Positions 8,270 through 16,808 of a DNA stretch of 64,000 bases are shown here, one piece after another (positions within the stretch are counted from its first letter, which is position 1; each line of letters opens with the position of its first letter). A program made the translations under genes and the position numbers. Source of the stretch: Chitinimonas sp. BJB300 (GTDB lineage Bacteria > Pseudomonadota > Gammaproteobacteria > Burkholderiales > Chitinimonadaceae); assembly GCF_002735695.1 (NCBI RefSeq), contig NZ_PDZH01000002.1, positions 18,561 to 82,560 of the forward strand, read 5' to 3'. Below the pieces are notes generated by a model. It ran no database searches, was not told where the DNA came from, and saw nothing but the letters and a program-made list of their open reading frames with translations.

Positions 8270-9691
8270 TCAAGCCTGTTTGGGCTCTAGGCGTTCTGGC
8301 GATGCATTTTCTGTGGCGCCGACCTTGGCGGAATGCAACATTGCATCGCTGGGTGCGGCTGCTCTTTGCCGGCTGGTAAAGAAGAAGTAAGTAAAGGCAG
8401 CGGCCAGGAAGCCGACGAAGACCAGGGCCAGCAGCTGGTTGTAATACACCAGAGCGGCAAGGCAGATGCAGGCGGCCAACAGGGCAAAAGCGGGCACCAC
8501 GGGGTAGCCGGGGGCGAGGAAGGTGCGTTCAAGTTGGGGCTCGGTCACCCGAAGCTTGAACAAACTGGCCATTGAGATGATGTACATCACAATCGCGCCG
8601 AATACCGACAAGGTGACGATATTGGCGGTGAGGGGCTGACCGCCGATGGTGATCAGGTTGTCACTGAAGATAGCGGCAATGCCCACTACACCGCCGGCCA
8701 GGATGGCACGATGTGGCGTTCGAAAGCGCGGGTGGATGGCAGCCAGGCTTTTAGGCAGATAGCCGGCTCTGCCCAAGGCGAAGATCTGGCGAGAGTAGCC
8801 CAGGATGATGCCGTGGAAGCTGGCAACAAGGCCGAACATCCCGATCCAGACCAACATATGCAGCCAGCCGCTATTGTCACCCACAATCATCTTCATGGCT
8901 TGCGGCAACGGGTCGTTGATATTGGCGAGCTTGCGCCAATCGCCTGCGCCACCCGCAAAAATCATGACGCTTACCGCCAGCACCAGCAAGGTGACGATGC
9001 CGCCGATATAAGCTCGTGGAATGGTGCGCTTGGGGTCCTTGGCCTCTTCTGCGGCCATGGCTGCGCCTTCGATTGCCAGGAAAAACCAGATGGCGAAGGG
9101 GATGGCAGCAAACATGCCACCGAAGGCAGCAACGCTGAAATGATCGTTACCACTCCAACCGCCTTGTACAAAGTTCGCCATGCTGAAGCCCGGCGCGACC
9201 ACACCCATGAACACCAGCAGCTCGCCAATGGCGATAAGGGTGACGAAGAGTTCGAACGTGGCGGCGATTTGAACACCGACGATATTCAACGTCATGAAGA
9301 CGAGATAGGCCCCCACCGCAGCGTATTTGGGATTGATGTCAGGAAATTGCACATTCAGATACGCGCCGATGGCCAAGGCAATGGCCGGGGGGGCGAAGAC
9401 GAATTCAATCAGGGTGGCGATGCCAGCCAGGAATCCCCCTGCGGGGCCAAAAGCGCGTGTGGCATAGGCGAAGGGGCCGCCGGCATGGGGTATGGCGCTG
9501 GTCAGTTCGGTATAGCTGAATATAAATGCCATATACATGGCGGCGACAAAGAGCGAGGTAACCAAAAAGCCAAGGGTGCCAGCTTGTGCCCAGCCATAAC
9601 TCCAACCGAAGTATTCACCGGAGATCACCAGCCCTACCGCGATACCCCATAAATGCCATACACCCAAGGTTTTCTTGAGTTGTTGTCCCAT
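8270..9691 (-). CDS. eat: Ethanolamine permease
   Basis: This is a 473-residue inner-membrane transporter of the APC superfamily with about 12 predicted helices. The N-terminus QLKKTLGVWHLWGIAVGLV and the segment SGEYFGWSYGWAQAG match Eat-type ethanolamine importers. It lies directly upstream of eutB and eutC, which supports import of ethanolamine for the lyase. The start ATG 9691 is preferred to an in-frame ATG at 9727 because homologues begin near MGQQLKK. The cytoplasmic tail (last about 35 residues) is polar and variable. No regulator such as EutR is adjacent. Confidence 0.93.
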   Translation of the reverse strand: MGQQLKKTLGVWHLWGIAVGLVISGEYFGWSYGWAQAGTLGFLVTSLFVAAMYMAFIFSYTELTSAIPHAGGPFAYATRAFGPAGGFLAGIATLIEFVFAPPAIALAIGAYLNVQFPDINPKYAAVGAYLVFMTLNIVGVQIAATFELFVTLIAIGELLVFMGVVAPGFSMANFVQGGWSGNDHFSVAAFGGMFAAIPFAIWFFLAIEGAAMAAEEAKDPKRTIPRAYIGGIVTLLVLAVSVMIFAGGAGDWRKLANINDPLPQAMKMIVGDNSGWLHMLVWIGMFGLVASFHGIILGYSRQIFALGRAGYLPKSLAAIHPRFRTPHRAILAGGVVGIAAIFSDNLITIGGQPLTANIVTLSVFGAIVMYIISMASLFKLRVTEPQLERTFLAPGYPVVPAFALLAACICLAALVYYNQLLALVFVGFLAAAFTYFFFTSRQRAAAPSDAMLHSAKVGATENASPERLEPKQA

Positions 9692-10223
9692 GATTATGTT
9701 CCCGAATTTGACGGCAATCGCCGTCAATGGCGCTGAAGTGGGTAGTTGTCGTCGGGCAAGCTCTCAGAACCTGTTTACGAGCAGACAGCGCAGCCGTGAT
9801 CAAGCCTCATGTGCTGCTCAAAACCCCTCATATGCCTCTAAGTGCATGTCGAGTTTTTGCGCTGCGCGTCATTCTGCTGACGGCTGCTTGTGACTGTTCG
9901 TAATAAGCGCTAAGGTGTTCAAACCAGAAGAAGTGGCGTTGGCCAGCAGGCTGTATACGTAGCCCTAAATGAAGCTTGCTGGCAGCCTGCGCACTCTAAC
10001 AATTTGCTAGCATCCAACACCATAAAAGCTCGCGAGGGTAGGGCTGGCGTTGCAAATAGGGTGCAGGAGTGTCGCAGAGTGCACAAATTCGGGGTGGCAG
10101 CAATCTATGCGTAGTCTGGTGGGACGGTGCCGGTTGTTGGTCTGATGCCATAGCCACAACAAATGCGTCATTGCGGTTCAGATTGGAATTCGCCCAATTG
10201 AATGTGGATTCGCCCAGTTAAAA
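9692..10223. other. Non-coding stretch upstream of eat, with a family B repeat
   Basis: This contains the family B repeat at 9767-9910 and about 310 bp (9911-10223) in which I see no gene. It presumably holds the eat-eutBC promoter, but no convincing -35/-10 pair or cobalamin riboswitch was recognised. Confidence 0.5.
9767..9910 (+). repeat. Family B MITE-like element, copy B1
   Basis: A 144-bp element begins GAACCTGTTTACGAGCAG and ends with a degraded inverted copy before TAA (9911-9913). The interior GCGCAGCCGTGATC and the CTGCTGACGGCTGC segment recur in the copies near 22303, 24426 (reversed) and 45635. The flanks TCA/TAA no longer match perfectly. Confidence 0.7.
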
Positions 10224-11303
10224 TTACTGGCTGGTGAGTTTTGATTTTTTATAGGTTGTTTTCATTTGATACATTCGTTCATCTGCCAGTTGAATAAGTT
10301 CGTCTGCGGATAAATGCTCATCAGGGCCAGAAGAGGCACAACCAATACTTAACGATACGACTTCTTCTGATTTGTACATTTCCTCTAAAAGCCGGCGGCT
10401 GAATATTTCTTGTGCCTGTTCCTCATCGCAATTAGGCAAAATAATACAAAACTCATCGCCACCATTACGAAAACTAAAATCTTCGCGACGACAACAGGTT
10501 TTTATTGCTTCAGACACAAAACGCAGAACCTGATCTCCTTTACGGTGTCCTTTTGTATCATTTAGATTTTTAAAATCATTGACGTCAATATAAACAGCGG
10601 TCACCGTCTGGCTGTGGCGCTCAGCATATCGAAGTACTTTGGTAAGAATTTCATTCAAATGTCTTACATTAAGCAGGCCAGTTAATGGGTCGGTTCTGGA
10701 TAACTCTTCCAACTCTTTGGTTCTTTGCCCGACTTTATCTTCAAGCGAACGTGCATATTGCTCAGATTTGTTTTTTGATATTTCTATTTCTGAAACAAGA
10801 CTTCGTATATAGGTTTCAAAGACCAAAGAAACGTCAAACATAAATAGTTTTGCGAGGGCGTTTGTTGTCGCGATTCTTTCCTCACTTTGCTTGAGAGTGG
10901 AAGCAATATATTCATTAAGCAGTGTATTTAATGAATAAACGGCGGCAAGGTAGAGTTTCGGTTCAACACCAATCCGTTTGTGTATTAGGCCAATACGCAA
11001 ACGGTTGTTGACGTACTCCAAATCGTATACACCACTAAATATATCTATAATATATTTTCTTTGCGCGTTGCGAAGCCTGTTTAAGGTGTCGGCATCGCCA
11101 ATCAGCAATGCAATTTCAGGTATGGCAGTTTGCTCTAGGTAAAACGCATTTACAATTTTTTCTAATTCTTTTTCGATGGTAAATTTAAAGTCGCCTAGGC
11201 ATTTAGCATCTTGTTCTGAAAATGTGAATAGAGACTTTCGATTCTCTATTTCGAAATCGGTAATTCGCAATTGCTCAAGTAAGGTCTGATCCGTTTGTTT
11301 CAT
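10224..11303 (-). CDS. Diguanylate cyclase with globin-coupled sensor domain
   Basis: The N-terminal domain (about residues 20-165) looks like a protoglobin/globin-coupled sensor. IGLIHKRIGVEPKLYL contains the likely haem-binding proximal His108, so oxygen or another gas is the probable signal. A coiled-coil linker (about 170-203) leads to a GGDEF domain with the active site GGDEF at 281-285 and an inhibitory-site RxxD (RRED, 272-275) just before it. The protein should make cyclic di-GMP in the cytoplasm and be product-inhibited. The gene is visibly more AT-rich than its neighbours, which hints at horizontal acquisition. It is monocistronic, flanked by about 170 AT-rich bases upstream. No EAL domain is present. 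Confidence 0.9.
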   Translation of the reverse strand: MKQTDQTLLEQLRITDFEIENRKSLFTFSEQDAKCLGDFKFTIEKELEKIVNAFYLEQTAIPEIALLIGDADTLNRLRNAQRKYIIDIFSGVYDLEYVNNRLRIGLIHKRIGVEPKLYLAAVYSLNTLLNEYIASTLKQSEERIATTNALAKLFMFDVSLVFETYIRSLVSEIEISKNKSEQYARSLEDKVGQRTKELEELSRTDPLTGLLNVRHLNEILTKVLRYAERHSQTVTAVYIDVNDFKNLNDTKGHRKGDQVLRFVSEAIKTCCRREDFSFRNGGDEFCIILPNCDEEQAQEIFSRRLLEEMYKSEEVVSLSIGCASSGPDEHLSADELIQLADERMYQMKTTYKKSKLTSQ

Positions 11304-11476
11304 ATTGCACCGGGCAATTTTTCTTATGTTTGAAATTAAATTTCATTTGAATGAGCATAATCTATGATCATTCAATTTTATAAGTGGCAGCGATGCAATT
11401 GTCAAGTTGGTTTGCGTGACAATTAAAAGGCGAGGCAGTTTAAAGCGCCTTGAAATAGTCAAGCCAAAAACATCAA

Positions 11477-13033
11477 TTATTTCATACATTTACTTTTGCT
11501 TAAGTTGTCAAGGTGAGTTCCCCAATTAAGGGAGTCTCGTACGTAATAGCAAAGCTTATCGTTGCCGTCCTCGCCTGTTTGCTCATATAAATAGAGTGCT
11601 CGGCCTATGCTACGGCGGCGATAGCCATAATTGGCTTTTGGAAAGATTTGGCCACGCCATGCACCGGTGTTGATGTAACTATAGTTTGGCCGCTGCGGTG
11701 GGGTATCGAATTGAAGGTCTGCCTCCAGTGCGACGTGTGTATGGCCTTCGGTGTGAATGCTGAAGCCGTATTCACGGTATGCCGCATGAAAACCTGCCAG
11801 GCTGATGAGGTCTTTTAGCGCAATGCCGGACTTGGGTTCTTGTACCCATGCCATCAGCTTCATGACGCCCAGGCTGACAATTTCCTCGCGCAGGCGGCTC
11901 AGTATCCAGAGTATTGGCAGGAATACGATGATGGGAAAGGGGGCTCTTTGCCACGTGGTGCCATGCGATAACCAGCGGCGTAGATTGTTGCGGAAGTTGG
12001 TGGAAATCGCCCGCAGGATATGCTCATCCGTCCCTTTACTGCGCTGTGCGCGGGCTTCTTGCAAGATACGCACGATGCCCTTGGTAGCTGGGCGGTAAAG
12101 GTCCATTTCGTCCAGAATGCTGCACAGCCGGCTGATTGCCTTGGAATCCGTCCGGTTGGCGGCTTCCTGCAGGTGAAGCGCGTTTTTTGCGTCCCAGATA
12201 AAGCCGGATAACAGACCAGCCGCTACCGTGTCACCAAAGCAGGCATCGGTAAAAGGGGCAAAGTGCAGGGCTTTCCAATGGGCTGGGTGCCATTTCCCGA
12301 CTTTCCAGCCTCCGGTGGGCACTGAGTTGCTGCTGTCGCGCCATTGGCCATGCGTGGCAAACAGCTGGAAGCCACGGTCGCCAAAATAAAAGGGGAGCCA
12401 TGGGGCTTCACCGGGGGTGGCTCGGCCGTACATGGCGGTAATCCACTGTGTGTACTCGGCATCCTGCTCGGTGTCCCAATCCAGGCATTCCAGGTAGAAC
12501 CGCTTGCGGGCGTGGCTGACCAGCAGCAACTCTTTGTCGTGGTTGCCCACGATGGGAATCACCTTCATGGTAACGCCAGCGTTTTTCAGGCGTGCTTTCA
12601 ATTGCCGCAGCAGCTCAAAAAACCCATCTACGCCAAACAGTCCGCTCGGCCGGGCATGCTGGTCGATGATGCCGCCCATGATCTTGTCGATCAGCTCGAC
12701 AAAACGGGGGTGGTCGCGCTCCCATGGGTAGACGCCGGCTTCGGTCCAGATGGCACTGCGGATCAGGTCTATGATGTCGCCGTTGAGCACAAACACAAGC
12801 TCTTGCTGGCCTTGCGCTGCCTGCTCGACCTGCTGAAAGAAGAACAGCCAGTCTTCACCTTCGCCGCTTTGGTTGCCCACGGTGCCATCTGTGCAATGGA
12901 TGTCACTGATGACGATGCACAGGCGTTTGGACGCGGTGGAGGCCGGCAGAAAAGCCAAGTGGGGCAGGCTGCGTACACCGCTGCGTGCTTTCAGCAGCAG
13001 TTTCTGAAGCAATGGTTGGTTGGCGCTAGGCAT
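11477..13033 (-). CDS. Calcineurin-like metallophosphoesterase, third gene of GMC operon
   Basis: This 518-residue protein has the full set of metallophosphoesterase motifs: VISDIHCTDG (about residues 42-51), LNGDIIDLI (about 83-91), PIVGNHDKELL (about 158-168) and a late GHTHVALEAD. These would coordinate two metal ions. A moderately hydrophobic stretch PIIVFLPILWIL occurs around residue 370. There is no signal peptide. Its start overlaps the end of the alpha/beta hydrolase gene by 8 bp, so it is translationally coupled to it. The substrate is unknown. The tight coupling with a GMC oxidoreductase and a hydrolase suggests a common lipid-like or nucleotide-linked substrate, but that is inference. 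Confidence 0.85.
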   Translation of the reverse strand: MPSANQPLLQKLLLKARSGVRSLPHLAFLPASTASKRLCIVISDIHCTDGTVGNQSGEGEDWLFFFQQVEQAAQGQQELVFVLNGDIIDLIRSAIWTEAGVYPWERDHPRFVELIDKIMGGIIDQHARPSGLFGVDGFFELLRQLKARLKNAGVTMKVIPIVGNHDKELLLVSHARKRFYLECLDWDTEQDAEYTQWITAMYGRATPGEAPWLPFYFGDRGFQLFATHGQWRDSSNSVPTGGWKVGKWHPAHWKALHFAPFTDACFGDTVAAGLLSGFIWDAKNALHLQEAANRTDSKAISRLCSILDEMDLYRPATKGIVRILQEARAQRSKGTDEHILRAISTNFRNNLRRWLSHGTTWQRAPFPIIVFLPILWILSRLREEIVSLGVMKLMAWVQEPKSGIALKDLISLAGFHAAYREYGFSIHTEGHTHVALEADLQFDTPPQRPNYSYINTGAWRGQIFPKANYGYRRRSIGRALYLYEQTGEDGNDKLCYYVRDSLNWGTHLDNLSKSKCMK

Positions 13034-14771
13034 TGCTGTGTATGCGCAGGAAGTCGAGCATGCGGGGGAAGGTGTCTTGCGCTACGTTTTTGCCCATGAA
13101 GACATCCTGATGGCCATAGCTGGGGTAGACATGCAACTGGTGGCGGCCGGGGACGATTTTTTCAAGCCGCTGGTGACACAGGATGTTGGAATCCGCGAAG
13201 ACGCCGTTTTCCTGGCCGGTGGTCAACAGGAGGGGCGTCGTGACATTGGCGATGTTGGTGAAATAGTTGTCGGGCAGGGCTGCGTAGCGTGGGTTGCCGG
13301 GCTCGAATTTTACCGGGTCGTGGTTGGCGTTCACCATCTTCAGCACATGGCGGTAATAATTGACGCTGATGCCGCCAAACAGGTCGCCAAGCCGGTTATG
13401 GGTTTCCGCCGCCATGTTCTGGTGCAGGAAGAGGGCGGGTTTGCCCGCCCCCCACATGAAGCTGAGCATATGGCATTCACTCGAATCACACTCATGGTGG
13501 AACCAGTCCACTCCCATGGCCAGCAGCTTGCCGGGCGACCAACCCGGCTGGTGCCGCCAGCGTGGATTGACGTATTCGACTCCCAGTAAGTAGTCGCAAG
13601 CCAGTGGCCCGAGGCCAAGCTTGAGTTTGGAGAAGGGCGGCACATTGGTTGTCAGGGCGATGCTGTTGAGGATGGCGCTTTGGATGCTGCCAACCTGCCC
13701 GGCTGCGAGGCTCATGCCGAAAGTCAGTGCGCCTACGCAATGGGCAATCACATGCAGGCGTTTGTTTTGGCCAATGATCTGGCGCAAGGTGGCGATAGCG
13801 GCTGGGTGGTCGTACAACGCCAGGTCGTCCAGGTTGGCGTGGCCGCGGATCAGGTTGTAGGGAAAGCGGTTGCTGCCGCGGTGGTCCAGCGTAAAGACAT
13901 CGCTGTACCCATGGTTGAGCAGGTGCTGTACCAGATTTTCGTGCTCGGGCATGATGAACATATCTGAAGACGTGGTAAGGCCATGGATGATCAGCACCAC
14001 ATCGTTACATGGCGCGCGCTGGAAGCGTGTCAGCTTCAGGCCTAGCCCATCGCCTGTGCTGAATGGATGTTCGGTGATGGTGGCGCCACGTACGCCTTCG
14101 GTGGTGGAGCGCGCATAGATGCGAGTTGCTTCGTAAGGCCGGGGGGGGAGTGAAGGTCCGTAGATTTGCCAAAGCGAGCCGGCAAAGAATTCTCCAAATG
14201 CTGCCATGCCCTTGATGCTGTTATTACCTTGCGCATCGGTTGCGCGCACGGTGCGCAGCACCTTGGCGAAATCGACAACGCCCAAACTGAGTATCCCCGT
14301 AGCGAGCAAATTAGCCTGTGGCGCTTGTTCTGGGGTGATGTGACCCACGAAAAGATTCGTATACAGCGTGGTGGTGTCATGCCAAAGGTCAAAGCCGAAG
14401 TGGTGCTGCACTTCTTTCTGACCGGCCAGGGTAAAGCGGTTACCCTCTGCATTCACGCAATACACCCGGTAGTTCATGACCTTGCGGTCGAGGTCAGCCG
14501 TGTTCGGCATCAGCATGAAACGCCCCGACTCTACCGTGGCCTGGCCGCCTACCAATGGGCCTTCGATGAAGCCTGTCAGCCTGGCACCGTGTTCGCTGGA
14601 CGTCAGAAAGACGGCAAGATCATCGACATCGACATTCACATGTATGGCCAGTGGCAGATTGGCTTTACGTCCTTCCTCGAAACCATCGGCAAAGCTGTTT
14701 CCACCCAGGCTGGCATAGCCGCTCATGGTTTCAGCGAAATGGATCTTGATACCCTGCAACTCGGTACGCAT
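13026..14771 (-). CDS. Alpha/beta hydrolase with N-terminal GMC-associated domain and Cys nucleophile
   Basis: The 581-residue protein has two parts. Residues 1-205 form a domain I associate with GMC-oxidoreductase-linked proteins (FAETMSGYASLG, VDDLAVFL, DTTTLYTNLFVG). Residues 215-581 are an alpha/beta hydrolase: oxyanion loop LIIHGLTTSS (HG at 263-264), nucleophile elbow VIAHCVGALT with Cys345 where serine is usual, and a likely catalytic His554 in YGHQDVF. A Cys at the elbow suggests dienelactone-hydrolase-like or thioesterase-like chemistry. An AGGGG motif lies before ATG 14771. The gene follows the GMC oxidoreductase by 126 bp and overlaps the phosphoesterase gene. A homopolymeric G8 (C8 in the coding strand) lies at 14141-14148. 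Role unknown; lipid or sterol-like ester processing is a guess. Confidence 0.85.
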   Translation of the reverse strand: MRTELQGIKIHFAETMSGYASLGGNSFADGFEEGRKANLPLAIHVNVDVDDLAVFLTSSEHGARLTGFIEGPLVGGQATVESGRFMLMPNTADLDRKVMNYRVYCVNAEGNRFTLAGQKEVQHHFGFDLWHDTTTLYTNLFVGHITPEQAPQANLLATGILSLGVVDFAKVLRTVRATDAQGNNSIKGMAAFGEFFAGSLWQIYGPSLPPRPYEATRIYARSTTEGVRGATITEHPFSTGDGLGLKLTRFQRAPCNDVVLIIHGLTTSSDMFIMPEHENLVQHLLNHGYSDVFTLDHRGSNRFPYNLIRGHANLDDLALYDHPAAIATLRQIIGQNKRLHVIAHCVGALTFGMSLAAGQVGSIQSAILNSIALTTNVPPFSKLKLGLGPLACDYLLGVEYVNPRWRHQPGWSPGKLLAMGVDWFHHECDSSECHMLSFMWGAGKPALFLHQNMAAETHNRLGDLFGGISVNYYRHVLKMVNANHDPVKFEPGNPRYAALPDNYFTNIANVTTPLLLTTGQENGVFADSNILCHQRLEKIVPGRHQLHVYPSYGHQDVFMGKNVAQDTFPRMLDFLRIHSNA

Positions 14772-14897
14772 CGTTATTTCCCCCTACAAATTTAAATACA
14801 CCCTGGCGATCGCGCTTTATTTGGCCTGTCCTCGCATAGCTACCGGGCCGCGGGGCTAGGCTGGCATTCAATTGCAGGGTGGGTGTTTTGATTTTTG

Positions 14898-16667
14898 CTA
14901 CCTTAACGAGCTGTCGGGTTGTTGGCCGGTGATGCCATGGGCAATCCATTCAGAGAGTGCGGTAATCGTGGCGGCGGGATTGGCACCCAGCGCACCGGGG
15001 ATGATGGAGCCATCGGCTACATACAGCCCGGTGTAGCCGAAAACCTGGCCCCGATCTTGTTCGCCGGCACTTACCACGCCTTCGCTTGGGCTATCGGCCA
15101 GGGTACAGCCACCGAGCGGATGTACCGAGACGTTATGCCGCATCGGCCATAGCCAGTTCGGCATAGGGAGGAAATACCGGCCACCGCTGAATGTCTTGAA
15201 TCGTTCTCCTATGGCCAGGATGGCGTCGTACAGCTTTTGGCTGGTCTTTTGCGGCCAGTCCAAATCAAGAAAGCCGGCTGGGTTGAGTGAAAAGCGCCCA
15301 TCAGATTTATCGATGCCCATGCAGAGCAGAACAGAACTGTATTGGGTGATGTCTTGACTGAGCAACTGATTGATCAGACCACCCATGCGCCGGCTATTGT
15401 GGCCGGGGTAGAGCGAGCAAATGGCCTCTTTGACGACGCTGAGCAAGATTTTGAAACGGTCCCAAGGGTCGAGAACAGGTTCCAGCGTCGCCATGGCCCA
15501 GCCTGCATGCGTGGGGACGCTGGCGTCTTCGAGCAGGAAGGCGCGGTCGGGATCGTGGTTTTCAAACAGGTGGTGGTCGGTGTATTGCGTAATCACCGGC
15601 CCGTAGGTGGAGTTGATTTCCTTTTTGCCGTCCAATACAAACGACAGGAAATCGCCATTGCCCGAGAAGCGGTATCCCAGCCGTGGGCTGATGGCAGGCA
15701 GGCTGTGGAAGACATCGCGACAGCGCAGCAGCAATTCGTTGCTGCCCAATGTACCAGCTGATACCACGACGCGTTGTGTCGTCACCGAGCCGGGCTGGTT
15801 GGAGCTGTAGTCGACATAATAGACCCGATACCCATGTTCACCGTGTGCAGTGGCGTCGTCTTCGCCTGCTGCATTCAGCGGGATTATCCAGTTGACCTGG
15901 GTTTGGGTCTGAACCTTGGCGCCATGGTATTCGCGGGCTGCATGGATATAGTTCAGATCGGTTGAATTCTTGGCATGGACATTACAGCCAATGTCGCACT
16001 CGCCGCAGTAGGTGCAGGAGGTTTGTACCGCACCGTAGCGGTTTTTTTCCTGTAGCCCGATTTCGGAGGGCTGGGGTTGGTTGGCGTAGCTATAGTCGTG
16101 GCCGAAGAAAACGGCGATGTCAGCAAGCTTGCTGGGCAGGTTCTGCTCGGCGGCGAAGCGTTGGAATGCCTGTGTACGCAGTATGAATCGTGTGTCGTTT
16201 TCATCCCGATGAGGGGGGATCGTGCGTGCGCCCAATACAGACTGTGCCACATCGTAATAGGGTGCCAGGGTTTGCAGGTTCAGCCCCTTGGGCCAATTTT
16301 GTTCGAACAGCCGGGCGGATGGGCGCAGGAAGACATTGGCGTAGATGAGCGAGCCGCCGCCCAGGCCGGCGCAGGTGACCGTGTCCATGCGTGGGAAGCT
16401 GCGGACATCGAACATCCCCAGCAGCATGTTTTTGTTGGTTTTTTGCTGAAGGACATGGCTGGGACGTACGCTTTTGTCGTCGGCGGGGCTCCAGAAGTTA
16501 CTGGCCAGGTCATTGGGGCTGCGGGGGAATCGGCCCTTGGGGTAGGCCTTGCCTCTTTCAAGCAACAGCACCTTGCCAGGCCAGCGTTTGCTCAGTCTGG
16601 CGCACATAGTGCCGCCGCCAAAGCCACTGCCGATAATAAGGGCTTCGTGCTCCATCACAATAGACAT
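14898..16667 (-). CDS. GMC-family FAD oxidoreductase (cholesterol-oxidase-like)
   Basis: This 589-residue flavoprotein has the FAD dinucleotide motif ALIIGSGFGGGTMCARLS (about residues 9-26), GLGGGSLIYANVFLRP (about 101-116) and a cysteine cluster CTYCGECDIGCNVHAKNS (about 222-239) seen in cholesterol-oxidase-like GMC proteins. The C-terminal HPLGGCTLAD carries the active-site His region, followed by YVADGSIIPGALGANPAAT. It would oxidise an alcohol group using FAD. There is no signal peptide, so it is likely cytoplasmic. The ATG at 16667 has AGAAGGA upstream. It is the first gene of a three-gene operon and divergent from a hybrid sensor kinase. The substrate cannot be stated; steroid or long-chain alcohol oxidation is possible. 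Confidence 0.88.
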   Translation of the reverse strand: MSIVMEHEALIIGSGFGGGTMCARLSKRWPGKVLLLERGKAYPKGRFPRSPNDLASNFWSPADDKSVRPSHVLQQKTNKNMLLGMFDVRSFPRMDTVTCAGLGGGSLIYANVFLRPSARLFEQNWPKGLNLQTLAPYYDVAQSVLGARTIPPHRDENDTRFILRTQAFQRFAAEQNLPSKLADIAVFFGHDYSYANQPQPSEIGLQEKNRYGAVQTSCTYCGECDIGCNVHAKNSTDLNYIHAAREYHGAKVQTQTQVNWIIPLNAAGEDDATAHGEHGYRVYYVDYSSNQPGSVTTQRVVVSAGTLGSNELLLRCRDVFHSLPAISPRLGYRFSGNGDFLSFVLDGKKEINSTYGPVITQYTDHHLFENHDPDRAFLLEDASVPTHAGWAMATLEPVLDPWDRFKILLSVVKEAICSLYPGHNSRRMGGLINQLLSQDITQYSSVLLCMGIDKSDGRFSLNPAGFLDLDWPQKTSQKLYDAILAIGERFKTFSGGRYFLPMPNWLWPMRHNVSVHPLGGCTLADSPSEGVVSAGEQDRGQVFGYTGLYVADGSIIPGALGANPAATITALSEWIAHGITGQQPDSSLR

Positions 16668-16808
16668 GCTCTATCCTTCTTATGTTCATCTCTATTCGAA
16701 GCAGTCTAGCCAAGGCTAGGCTAGAAGCCAGCGCAAGTGCTTATTGTTCATCTGCTAGGATTAAGCGCTAATCGCCCATTGCTGCAGGACCGGCCTACTT
16801 TATTGTTG

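Noticed and set aside
8711..9652. 313-codon open frame on the plus strand opposite eat
   Set aside because: It is antisense to the ethanolamine permease; the sequence is rich in His/Gln/Asp as expected of complemented membrane-protein codons, with no family motifs.
9692..10223. Possible cobalamin riboswitch upstream of eat-eutBC
   Set aside because: The B12-box consensus GCCACTG could not be found in the region, and the structure was not evident.
13020..13589. Open plus-strand frame opposite the alpha/beta hydrolase
   Set aside because: It has no Shine-Dalgarno or known motif, and is a shadow of the hydrolase catalytic region.
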